64,000 nt of DNA from Poritiphilus sp965212595 (GTDB lineage: Bacteria > Bacteroidota > Bacteroidia > Flavobacteriales > Flavobacteriaceae). The stretch spans positions 310,001 to 374,000 of the forward strand of contig CBDBVE010000009.1 of the NCBI GenBank assembly GCA_965212595.1. Direction: 5' to 3'. The notes below the pieces were generated by a model. The model made no database searches and was not told the origin of the DNA. It saw only the letters and a program-made list of their open reading frames with translations. Within the stretch, counting starts at the first letter, position 1. Each line of letters opens with the position of its first letter. Made by a program: the position numbers and the translations under genes. Shown piece by piece: positions 33,511 through 41,775 of the stretch.

Positions 33511-34851
33511 ATGCCAAACATCTTGATCATTGAAGACGACGCTGCTTTTTGCCAAATGCTTCAAAAATTCCTGAGCAAACAGGGGTTCATTGTGCAAAGC
33601 AGCTATACAGCCTCAGATGCCAAAAAGAAATACCTGGGGACCTATTTTGATTTGGTCCTAACAGATCTACGCCTGCCTAATTGTGATGGCCTCGAGCTTC
33701 TCGATGAAATAAAAACGACTTCTCCAGACACAGCGGTTGTTGTAATGACTGGCTATGCCGAAGTAGGCACAGCTGTAGCTGCCATGAAACAAGGAGCCCA
33801 TGACTACATTTCAAAACCCTTTACCCCAGACGAAATGCTTAAAGTGATCACTAAAGCATTGAATTCTAAGAAAACCGTTACCGCGACCGTAGAGAGCGCG
33901 AAAAAAAGAAGTACATCTGCTGTCAATAACACCGTTAATGGTGTAAGTGAAGCCTCAAAAAAATTAGGTGAATATATAAAGCTGGTTGCCCCTACGAACA
34001 TCTCGGTGTTGATCACAGGTGAAAGCGGCACTGGTAAGGAAGTGGCGGCAAAAACAATCCACAAAAACAGCAGCAGAAAAGATTTTGCCTTTGTAGCTGT
34101 AGATTGTGGAGCTATACCGAAAGAATTAGCTACAAGTGAATTTTTTGGTCATTTAAAGGGAAGTTTTACTGGTGCTGTTGAAGACAAAGTGGGGCATTTT
34201 GAGGCCGCCAATCGGGGAACCCTATTTTTAGATGAGGTAGGCAACCTGTCTTACGACAATCAAATACAACTGCTCAGGGCCTTACAGGAACGCAAGATAA
34301 AAAGGGTGGGCAGCACAAAAGAAATTGAGGTAGATCTGCGAATCATAACGGCTACCAACGAAGATCTTCTGGAAGCTGTTGAAAATGGAAGTTTTCGGGA
34401 AGATCTTTATCACAGATTGAATGAGTTTTCCATAAATGTCCCCTCACTTGAAGAAAGAAGTGAAGATCTTCTGCTCTTTGCTGATTATTTTTTGAACAAG
34501 GCTAATGAGGTTCTAGACAAAGAGGTGGGTGGATTTTCAGAAGATGTGCTCTCTGTATTTCAGCAGTATCGCTGGCCTGGCAATCTCAGGGAGATGCAAA
34601 ATGTTATCAAGAGAGCAGTACTCTTAACCCCAGGCGAGATGGTGCAAATTGATGGCCTTCCTAAAGAAGTGCTGAGTAACAAAGCCAGGACCACAGAGTT
34701 GGAAGATTTTTCAAGGGCTACGTATGAGAAAGAGCAGATAATAAAAGCGCTCAAACAAACGAATTTTAATAAATCTAAAGCGGCAAAATTACTTCGGGTC
34801 ACGCGCAAAACGCTCTACAACAAAATCAATCACTATAAGTTGGACTTTTAA
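33511..34851 (+). CDS. Sigma-54-dependent response regulator (NtrC/AtoC family)
   Basis: 446 residues in three domains: a receiver (IIEDDAAFCQM; phospho-Asp in LVLTDLRLPNCDG; Lys in YISKPF), an AAA+ domain with Walker A GESGTGKEVAAK, the sigma-54 contact loop as GSFTGA (LKGSFTGAVEDK), Walker B GTLFLDEVGNL and R-finger region, and a C-terminal Fis helix-turn-helix (NKSKAAKLLRVTRKTLYNKI). It should activate sigma-54 promoters. Its 3' end overlaps the convergent hybrid kinase by 26 bp; the pairing and the upstream PepSY-like genes suggest a local regulon. Confidence 0.95.
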   Translation: MPNILIIEDDAAFCQMLQKFLSKQGFIVQSSYTASDAKKKYLGTYFDLVLTDLRLPNCDGLELLDEIKTTSPDTAVVVMTGYAEVGTAVAAMKQGAHDYISKPFTPDEMLKVITKALNSKKTVTATVESAKKRSTSAVNNTVNGVSEASKKLGEYIKLVAPTNISVLITGESGTGKEVAAKTIHKNSSRKDFAFVAVDCGAIPKELATSEFFGHLKGSFTGAVEDKVGHFEAANRGTLFLDEVGNLSYDNQIQLLRALQERKIKRVGSTKEIEVDLRIITATNEDLLEAVENGSFREDLYHRLNEFSINVPSLEERSEDLLLFADYFLNKANEVLDKEVGGFSEDVLSVFQQYRWPGNLREMQNVIKRAVLLTPGEMVQIDGLPKEVLSNKARTTELEDFSRATYEKEQIIKALKQTNFNKSKAAKLLRVTRKTLYNKINHYKLDF

Positions 34852-37312
34852 CAGCAATTCGTTGGCGCAACGCCTTTATCAGCTTAAGACAGTTTTTGTT
34901 CAAGGGCGCCATGTAAGTTTCAGAAAGAGTAGCTTTAGAAACACCACCTTCCGTCATAGTTTCAAGTTTTTCAAGTTTGGAAATCGCGTCCTTTACCTTT
35001 AGTTGCCTGAACATAGGAAGCATTCTATGTGCAATAGAATTTATTTGAGAAAAATCCTCCTTACTTATTGCAGTTTTAAGCGCCTTAAGATTGTTTAACG
35101 TATCGAAAATGAAAGTGGATAATACCTCATCCATTGCTTCCTTATTTTCACCCAAAAAGGATGAAATAAGCTCCAAATTGTACATTTTCTCTCTGTTTTT
35201 AGCAGTTTTTGGCCTTTTTTCATGATTTTCCACATAAAACCGTGATGGAAACAAGGAACTCAAAATGTGTAGAAATTTCTTTTTAGTAAATGGCTTTTGA
35301 ATTAATTCTGCAAAACCGGCTCTTTGATATACTGTCCTGTCAAGATCTCTTCTTCCGGTCATGGCAATAACTGGCTGTCCTGTGAAATGTGTATAGCTTC
35401 CCGACCTGAGCTTTTCTAATAGCTCAAAACCATCAACCCCGGGCATTTGAATATCTGTAAGCACTAAATTATAGTGTAGCGGAGCGGTTTCATTTAAGTC
35501 ATCAAAATTTGAAAATGTGTACGCTTCAACACCTATGCTCTTGCACACTTCCTCTAACAATTGCAACATGGCGCTGTCATCATCAACAATTAGCAAGGAG
35601 AAATCTTTTGCCTTGCCCGGAGCAGCTATTTTTTTCTCCTCAGGAATAACAACAGACTTAGACAGTTCAAGAGGTAGTTGTAATGTAAAAGTGCTGCCCT
35701 TTCCTTCTTCGCTTTTTAAGTAAATAGTTCCGCCTAGCAGTTGAGCAAGCTTTTTTGAAATTGTCAACCCCAAACCATAGCCACCGTATTTTTTATCAGT
35801 ATTAGCCTCTGCCTGAGTGAACTCTTTGAATATCAAGGCTTGCTTTTCTTTTTTGATTCCGATTCCGGTATCCACTACATCAATTTGCACTTCTAAAATA
35901 TTTCCAGCACTTTTCTTTTTGGAGACAATTATTTCGATCTTACCTGCTGGAGTAAACTTATAAGCGTTACTTATAAGGTTGGTTACTATCTGTCTAATCC
36001 TAAAAGGATCTCCTAGCAAGGGTCTGTTAAGCTGTTCATCTATCTTAAGGGAGAAATCTATTTTTTTCTCTTTGAATAACGCTCTTACATTTTCAGCGGT
36101 TTGGTTAATAAGATCTGAAAGTACAAAGGGAACTTTTTCAATTTTTATTTTTCCTGCCTCAAGCTTTGAGAAATCCAATAAATCATTAACAAGACTATCT
36201 ACATATTCCGAGGCAGACCGCACGTTTGTAATATAAGATCGCTGTTTTGCCGTTAGTTCAGTGGTTTCCATAAGCTCGGAATAACCGCTAATGGTGTTCA
36301 GAGGTGTTCTCAGGTCGTGACTTACCGTAGAGATAAGTTGTTCTCTACTCTGAAGCAGGGACTCTGAGTATTTTTTTTCTTTCTCTAACTTTTCTCTATA
36401 GGTCTGAATTCGCCAAAAATCCCTGTTGATGAGAAAGGTAAAAATACCCACTATCACAAATCCAAGCAGTGCTGCAAAACCTGCGAGTCTTACACTTTTG
36501 CGCACAGCAGCCTGTTTCCTTAAATTATCGTTGTAAGTGTTAACCATGACTTCCTGTTCAAATGCCGATATTATCCTTCTAAGCTTTTGGGAAAGTTCGA
36601 TATCATTTGAATTAAGCTGCCGCTCCTTCCTGGCGAGAAAACGTTGTTTCCGGGTGTCTGTAAGTTTGGCTTGGTTTAGTAGTGCTTTAGACACATTTAG
36701 AATAGAATCTATCTTTTCAGAATCCGGCAGCTCGTTTTCAGCCTTTGGGACATTCTCATTCAGATAGGCGGCAATATCGCGAATTACCTTTTGCGCTTTT
36801 GGGGATAACTCGTTTAGGTTAGGGGCTAATGCTTCTGGAGTGATCTTTCCGAGAGAAGCCTCCATTTTTTTGAATTCTTCAAGGGCGGTGTCTAAAACAT
36901 TGTTGGCGTCGTTTCTGAGCTTTAAGTTTAGCAGTTCGTTGCTGTTAGCCACTTTCTGGCTTAAAAGGGTTTGCACACTATCCAGTAGTCCTTTTTGATA
37001 GTGCCCTTCGGTGAGCAACTTTAAAGAGTCGATTTCAGTGTGTATTGAATCTATTTTGTTAGCATAGGCCTTAAAATTGCCTTGGGTTTTGGATTGCAAC
37101 GCTAGCTTTGACAGGCTTTCGGCCTCGTACAACTGCGTGAGTAAGGAGCTTGTCTTTAGAAGTTTCGAATCGTTTTTGTCGACGTTTTCAGGGAACACAT
37201 AAACTTTGATTTCAGAAAATATGAAGAATCCTGCCGCGCAAGCTAACAGGGCCAAAACCAGATAACTCAAAGTAATTTTGAGGTTGAATTTTTTCCTTGT
37301 TCTACCCTTCAT
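34826..37312 (-). CDS. Hybrid sensor histidine kinase (sensor-HK-receiver-HPt)
   Basis: 828 residues. A membrane helix at about 12-32, a helical extracytoplasmic sensor rich in Leu/Lys/Glu (to about 275), a second helix (GFAALLGFVIVGIFTFLI), a coiled coil, then HisKA with VSHDLRTPLNTISGYSELM, HATPase with N box (QIVTNLISNAYKF) and two G boxes, a receiver domain (LLIVDDDSAMLQ; LVLTDIQMPG; QKPF), and a C-terminal HPt domain with the likely phospho-His in SIAHRMLPMF. The HPt module fits a phosphorelay to the convergent response regulator. Confidence 0.93.
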   Translation of the reverse strand: MKGRTRKKFNLKITLSYLVLALLACAAGFFIFSEIKVYVFPENVDKNDSKLLKTSSLLTQLYEAESLSKLALQSKTQGNFKAYANKIDSIHTEIDSLKLLTEGHYQKGLLDSVQTLLSQKVANSNELLNLKLRNDANNVLDTALEEFKKMEASLGKITPEALAPNLNELSPKAQKVIRDIAAYLNENVPKAENELPDSEKIDSILNVSKALLNQAKLTDTRKQRFLARKERQLNSNDIELSQKLRRIISAFEQEVMVNTYNDNLRKQAAVRKSVRLAGFAALLGFVIVGIFTFLINRDFWRIQTYREKLEKEKKYSESLLQSREQLISTVSHDLRTPLNTISGYSELMETTELTAKQRSYITNVRSASEYVDSLVNDLLDFSKLEAGKIKIEKVPFVLSDLINQTAENVRALFKEKKIDFSLKIDEQLNRPLLGDPFRIRQIVTNLISNAYKFTPAGKIEIIVSKKKSAGNILEVQIDVVDTGIGIKKEKQALIFKEFTQAEANTDKKYGGYGLGLTISKKLAQLLGGTIYLKSEEGKGSTFTLQLPLELSKSVVIPEEKKIAAPGKAKDFSLLIVDDDSAMLQLLEEVCKSIGVEAYTFSNFDDLNETAPLHYNLVLTDIQMPGVDGFELLEKLRSGSYTHFTGQPVIAMTGRRDLDRTVYQRAGFAELIQKPFTKKKFLHILSSLFPSRFYVENHEKRPKTAKNREKMYNLELISSFLGENKEAMDEVLSTFIFDTLNNLKALKTAISKEDFSQINSIAHRMLPMFRQLKVKDAISKLEKLETMTEGGVSKATLSETYMAPLNKNCLKLIKALRQRIAVKSPTYSD

Positions 37313-37435
37313 AAGCGTTCAAAATTTGTAGCTATAGTATACATACGTATTTATTAGGTTGATAGGTTTTGTCTAAGCTTGTATTATTTGGTGGCTTTTT
37401 TATGAAATTTAAGATCTGTGCCTTACATTTGTGCC

Positions 37436-37549
37436 ATCTCAAAGGGGTGCTTAAACCCACATACATAAGGTAGATTACTGCCTTGGTAAAGGGAAAAGCT
37501 GAGATCATACCCAATGAACCTGGGCGGGTAATGCCGCCAAGGGAAGAGC
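37436..37549 (+). ncRNA. TPP riboswitch
   Basis: The THI-box core is present in order: AAAGGGGTGC (37441-37450), GCTGAGAT (37498-37505), ATACCC (37507-37512), TGAACCTG (37515-37522), GGGTAATGCC (37527-37536) and CCAAGGGA (37537-37544). The P3 arm between the first and second blocks is longer than in the minimal form. It sits 90-120 bp before a TonB receptor gene, so receptor expression should fall when thiamine pyrophosphate is plentiful. I could not identify the expression platform with confidence. The rest of the 359-bp gap (37313-37671) shows nothing else. Confidence 0.95.
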
Positions 37550-37671
37550 ATTAAAAGTGCCACAGCATTTTTTGGCGAACAGCGAGCTTAATTATATCGC
37601 TACCAGCTCAAAGCTCATTACATCAAGTATAACGAAGAATAATGACCCCTTTTATTCGTAAATCTTTACGA

Positions 37672-39843
37672 ATGAAAAGACGTTTTATTTTAGCGACAGT
37701 TTTGCTCCTGACCACCCTGGCTTATGGCCAGGAACAACCAAAGGATACGGTCGAAGGGAAAAAAATTGTCCTGGACGAAGTCCTTGTTTCCGCAGTACGG
37801 GTTACACAGGAGTCTCCTGTAACTTTTTCCAATTTGGGAAAAGAACGAATTCAACCCAGAAATCTTGGTCAGGATATTCCTATACTTATGAACTTTTTGC
37901 CCTCAGTGGTGACAACCTCAGATGCCGGGGCAGGAATAGGGTATACCGGAATCAGGGTGAGAGGTAGCGATGCGACCAGAGTTAATGTGACCATTAATGG
38001 GATTCCGTATAACGATGCCGAATCTCATGGGACCTTTTGGGTAAATATGCCAGACTTTGCCTCATCCACCGAAAACCTGCAGCTACAAAGAGGTGTTGGA
38101 ACTTCAACAAATGGCGCCGGTGCGTTCGGTGCGAGCCTGAACCTTCTTACAGACGCGGTTTCAGAAGAGGCTTACGGCCGGGTGATCACCTCAGCGGGAA
38201 GTTTCAATACCTTTAGAACTAACCTAAAGTTTAGTACCGGCCTGCTAAACGAACATATTGAAGTTTCCGGAAGGCTTTCCCGAATTATTTCTGATGGGTA
38301 TATAGACAGAGCGAGTTCTGAACTGGAATCGTACTTCCTGCAAGGAGCATATAAGGACAATAACACCCTTATTAAAGCCCTGCTTTTTGGGGGTCATGAA
38401 ATCACATACCAATCCTGGTTTGGAATTGATGCCGCAACCTTAGCCAGCAACCGAACCTTTAACCCGGCCGGAATTTATACCGATGAAAATGGCAATGTTC
38501 AATTTTATGAAAACGAGGTAGATAATTACAAGCAAGATCACGCTCAATTACACTGGAATGAAAAACTGTCTGAAAGCTGGAGTACAAATATTGCACTGCA
38601 TTATACCCGAGGAAGGGGATTTTTTGAGCAGTTCAGGGAAGATGATGACTTTGCAACTTATGGATTTACCCCCATTGTAATAGACGGGCAGGAAGTGAAT
38701 ACGACAGATCTTATCAGAAGAAGATGGTTAGACAATGATTTTTATGGAACCGTGTTTTCTGCGCATTACAGGCAAAGTAAATGGAATGGTATTTTTGGAG
38801 GTGGTTATAATGTATATAAAGGTGATCACTTTGGAGAAGTCATCTGGGCCAGGCAGGCCGGTAGCGGAGATATCCGAGATCGTTATTATGATGACGACTC
38901 CGAAAAAACAGATCTCAACCTCTTCGCAAAAGCACATTATCAACTTAATAAACATTGGAGGTTGTTTGCAGATATGCAGTACCGAACTGTAGGGTACTCA
39001 GCAAACGGTCAGGATACTGGTTTAGTAGATGATACCTTCAATTTCTTTAATCCGAAAGCTGGTATTACCTATGACCTTAATCAAAACAACAACTTCTATT
39101 TCTCCTATGCGAGAGCCAATCGCGAACCTAATAGAAACGACTATGAAAACGGTAACCCAAAACCCGAAAGCTTAAATGATTTTGAGCTTGGCTGGCGCTA
39201 TGTTGCTCCAAATGCGCAGCTCAATACCAATGTATATTACATGCGCTATAAAGACCAATTAGTACTAACCGGAGAGCTTAATGATGTTGGAGCACCGCTA
39301 AGGGCTAATGTAGGAGATAGCTATCGTTTGGGGTTGGAAATAGATGCCAATCTCAATCTGGGGCCTAAGTTCAAATGGCAACCAAATGCTGCTCTGAGCG
39401 CTAATAAGAATGTAGATTTCGTCTTTCAGCGAGATGGACTTTTGCAAAACTTAGGAAATACTAATATTGCTTTTTCTCCAAATATTATTTTAGGAAACAG
39501 ACTGGTTTATCTCCCTAAAGAGAATTTACAGATAGCCTTGCTTACCAAGCATGTGGGAAAACAATATATGGGGAACATTGATTCTGAGGTATCCGTACTG
39601 GAGAGTTATTCTCAAACCGATCTAAACTTTCAATATGAGATTGCTATGGGGACATTTCTAAAGAGTATTGTGCTTTCGGGCCTTATAAACAATGTTTTTG
39701 ACGCCAAATACGAGTCCAATGGATACTTCTTTACTTTTGATGATGACTTTTCCAATCCCGGAACAATTACAACAGTCGAAGGCGCTGGGTTTTACCCACA
39801 GGCAGGGATCAATTTCCTTTTTGGGGCAACACTTAATTTTTAG
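37672..39843 (+). CDS. TonB-dependent receptor under TPP riboswitch control, probable thiamine receptor
   Basis: From the ATG at 37672 the protein starts with signal peptide MKRRFILATVLLLTTLAYGQ; an ATG ten codons earlier is possible but would precede the signal. About 723 residues. A short N-terminal segment with VLDEVLVSAVRV (TonB box region), a plug (GYTGIRVRGSDATRVNVTINGIPYND in two parts; LQLQRGVGTSTNGAGAFG), then a beta-barrel ending in FGATLNF. The riboswitch indicates thiamine or its precursors as ligand. No carboxypeptidase-like domain, unlike the receptor at 21 kb. Confidence 0.92.
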   Translation: MKRRFILATVLLLTTLAYGQEQPKDTVEGKKIVLDEVLVSAVRVTQESPVTFSNLGKERIQPRNLGQDIPILMNFLPSVVTTSDAGAGIGYTGIRVRGSDATRVNVTINGIPYNDAESHGTFWVNMPDFASSTENLQLQRGVGTSTNGAGAFGASLNLLTDAVSEEAYGRVITSAGSFNTFRTNLKFSTGLLNEHIEVSGRLSRIISDGYIDRASSELESYFLQGAYKDNNTLIKALLFGGHEITYQSWFGIDAATLASNRTFNPAGIYTDENGNVQFYENEVDNYKQDHAQLHWNEKLSESWSTNIALHYTRGRGFFEQFREDDDFATYGFTPIVIDGQEVNTTDLIRRRWLDNDFYGTVFSAHYRQSKWNGIFGGGYNVYKGDHFGEVIWARQAGSGDIRDRYYDDDSEKTDLNLFAKAHYQLNKHWRLFADMQYRTVGYSANGQDTGLVDDTFNFFNPKAGITYDLNQNNNFYFSYARANREPNRNDYENGNPKPESLNDFELGWRYVAPNAQLNTNVYYMRYKDQLVLTGELNDVGAPLRANVGDSYRLGLEIDANLNLGPKFKWQPNAALSANKNVDFVFQRDGLLQNLGNTNIAFSPNIILGNRLVYLPKENLQIALLTKHVGKQYMGNIDSEVSVLESYSQTDLNFQYEIAMGTFLKSIVLSGLINNVFDAKYESNGYFFTFDDDFSNPGTITTVEGAGFYPQAGINFLFGATLNF

Positions 39844-39873
39844 AAATAGGCGCCATGAACCGTTAAGTGCTGC

Positions 39874-40311
39874 TTAGTTAGAAATAATCACAGTGCCACT
39901 ACTTTGATTTGCAGAGTATTCCAGCATATCGTAGTAGCGGTTCCCGTCATCCGGCCTGTTTAGTTGTTGGCCCGTAAAGAGACTATATTCAAAGTCTTCG
40001 CAAGAACAGATAGCACTTTGACCCTCAATATCCATGGTAGAGCAAGCATTTGGAGCATGATTGGGACAGCTTGCTTCAAATGCCCTAAATACGTCAAAGC
40101 CGGTATTTATGACAAAAACCCCCCTGGTACCAACACCCTGGCTATTTACGTAAACGGGGTTTCCGGGGTTGGTTAGTGGGCTATAAAGCGGTAAATTGAG
40201 ATTCAGCTCAAAACGGAAACCAATTTCTTGCAAAAAAGGGTTACGCGTACCGCGATCGTTGTCGCATGCGAGCAACAACAAAAAGATGAAAAAGAGGCGA
40301 AAACGCTGCAT
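39874..40311 (-). CDS. Lipoprotein with a degenerate Rieske-like domain
   Basis: 145 residues; signal MQRFRLFFIFLLLLAC with lipobox Cys at 16. The mature part resembles a Rieske ISP fold: ASCPNHAP stands where CxH is expected and ICSCEDFEYSLFTGQ where CxxH is expected, so the second His is missing and the first pair is CxxH. Four cysteines remain (two in the CPNHAPNAC stretch, two in CSC). It may be a disulfide-bonded relic rather than a [2Fe-2S] protein. Function unknown. Convergent with the TonB receptor. Confidence 0.6.
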   Translation of the reverse strand: MQRFRLFFIFLLLLACDNDRGTRNPFLQEIGFRFELNLNLPLYSPLTNPGNPVYVNSQGVGTRGVFVINTGFDVFRAFEASCPNHAPNACSTMDIEGQSAICSCEDFEYSLFTGQQLNRPDDGNRYYDMLEYSANQSSGTVIISN

Positions 40312-40360
40312 TTACGGCGATCATTTAAGTGTTATGAGGCAAAATTGAACAAAAATTCTG

Positions 40361-40368
40361 TATCTTTG
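40361..40368 (+). promoter_or_regulatory. -7 element of greA (TATCTTTG)
   Basis: TATCTTTG matches TAnnTTTG; TTG at 40345-40347 is upstream but with only 13 nt spacing. The leader is about 120 nt and contains a 15-codon ORF (40427-40474) and a CTACCG/CGGTAG hairpin. Confidence 0.6.
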
Positions 40369-40495
40369 CGTTAAATCCTCTCTAAAAAACCTGCATTTGC
40401 ATGGTTACGAAGGGGATTTTCTATTTATGATGCGAGACTACCGGCCTTCTGCTTTCGGTAGAAACTACTTATGATATTAATTAAACGATGAAGTT

Positions 40496-40972
40496 ATGAG
40501 CAACGTATCTTATTACACTGCTGAGGGACTAAAAAATTTAAGAGATGAGCTCAATCAACTCAAGGATGTTGAGCGACCAAAAGCCTCTCAGGCAATAGCT
40601 GAAGCAAGAGATAAAGGCGATTTGTCTGAGAACGCTGAGTACGATGCTGCGAAGGAGGCCCAGGGCCTTTTAGAATTAAAAATATCTAAACTGGAAGAAA
40701 CACTGGCCAATGCCCGCCTAATAGATGAATCTCAACTAGATACTTCCAAAGTTTTAGTGCTTTCAACGGTTAAGTTGAAAAATCAACAGAACGGTTTGGA
40801 AATGACCTATACCCTGGTTGCCGAAAGTGAAGCAGATCTAAAATCTGGCAAAATTTCAGTGACTTCTCCTATAGGAAAAGGCCTTTTGGGGAAACAAGTT
40901 GGTGAGGTGGCGGAAATCACAGTGCCGAATGGTGTATTAAAGTTCGATATTTTGGAGATCACCAGAGAATAA
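40496..40972 (+). CDS. greA: Transcription elongation factor GreA
   Basis: Rescues backtracked RNA polymerase. 158 residues: N-terminal coiled coil with RDKGDLSENAEYDAAKEAQG, where the tip acidic pair (D and E) of the family is present, and a C-terminal FKBP-like domain with TYTLVAESEADLKSGKIS and SPIGKGLLGKQVGE. Standard length. Followed by a terminator. Confidence 0.97.
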   Translation: MSNVSYYTAEGLKNLRDELNQLKDVERPKASQAIAEARDKGDLSENAEYDAAKEAQGLLELKISKLEETLANARLIDESQLDTSKVLVLSTVKLKNQQNGLEMTYTLVAESEADLKSGKISVTSPIGKGLLGKQVGEVAEITVPNGVLKFDILEITRE

Positions 40973-40992
40973 AATCATTTATCGCTATCTTT

Positions 40993-41020
40993 AATCCTAT
41001 CAATTTTGATAGGATTTTTT
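40993..41020 (+). terminator. Terminator of greA
   Basis: AATCCTATCAA (40993-41003) pairs with TTGATAGGATT (41006-41016) with a 2-nt loop (in practice the inner A-T pairs open), then a T6 tract. It ends 20 bp before the HIT gene start. Confidence 0.92.
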
Positions 41021-41039
41021 ATTGCAATTCACACCAAAA

Positions 41040-41432
41040 ATGGCCAGTATTTTCACGAAGATAATTCAGGGAGAAATTCCCTCCTACAAAATAGCTGAAG
41101 ACGAGAACTACTTTGCTTTCCTGGACATTAACCCCAATGCTAAGGGACATACCTTGTGCATTCCCAAAAAAGAGGTAGACCGCATCATGGATCTTGACGA
41201 AGAGACCTACATGGGCTTAATGGCCTTTTCAAGAAAAATTGGGCAGGCCATTGAGGCGGCAATCCCTTGTGAACGCGTTGGAATGACAGTTATTGGACTT
41301 GAAGTTCCACATGTTCATGTACACCTAATTCCGCTTAGTGGAATGGTTGACGCTACCTTTCAGCGCAAGGTTTCTCTAACTTCCATGGAATTCGAAAAAA
41401 TAGCCAGCGATATCCGTGCTAAAATTGAATAA
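41040..41432 (+). CDS. HIT-family hydrolase (HINT-like)
   Basis: Histidine-triad nucleotide hydrolase, 130 residues from the ATG at 41040 (MASIFTKIIQGEIPSYK); an in-frame codon at 41022 would extend it unusually. The triad HVHVHLIP carries the catalytic histidine. N-terminal FLDINPNAKGHTLCIPK is typical. Substrate probably a purine phosphoramidate. Its 3' end overlaps the convergent gene by 14 bp. Confidence 0.93.
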   Translation: MASIFTKIIQGEIPSYKIAEDENYFAFLDINPNAKGHTLCIPKKEVDRIMDLDEETYMGLMAFSRKIGQAIEAAIPCERVGMTVIGLEVPHVHVHLIPLSGMVDATFQRKVSLTSMEFEKIASDIRAKIE

Positions 41433-41775
41433 TGCCCTGTTTATGGAGATAAATCAGGGTTACTGTTAGGGCGATTAGCAAAAACAGCAAAACGTAAAAA
41501 AGTATAGTGAACTTTACGGCTGCTTTTTTGGGTTTTACCATTTTTTGATAATAATCAACAATGCGCTCAATATCCGTCGACCAATTTACGGGATAGATTA
41601 TTGAATTGCATTTATGGCATCTAATCTGGTGGCTGACCTGATTGGTAATGCGATGAAAGAACCTTCCGTAAGTATGCTTTTGATAGAAACTGAGTTTCAT
41701 ATCCTGATTGTAGCACTCCGGACAGTTGTTCGTGATATCCGCCTCCTTTAAAACGATCAGTTTTTCCTTTTTCAT
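41419..41775 (-). CDS. Hypothetical zinc-ribbon protein with C-terminal membrane helix
   Basis: 118 residues. Two CxxC pairs (CPEC and CHKC) about 30 residues apart suggest a zinc ribbon, and a helix at about 88-112 (FTILFYVLLFLLIALTVTLI) anchors it. No named family known to me. Its start overlaps the stop of the upstream sensor kinase by 4 bp, so it may modulate that kinase. Confidence 0.7.
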   Translation of the reverse strand: MKKEKLIVLKEADITNNCPECYNQDMKLSFYQKHTYGRFFHRITNQVSHQIRCHKCNSIIYPVNWSTDIERIVDYYQKMVKPKKAAVKFTILFYVLLFLLIALTVTLIYLHKQGIIQF

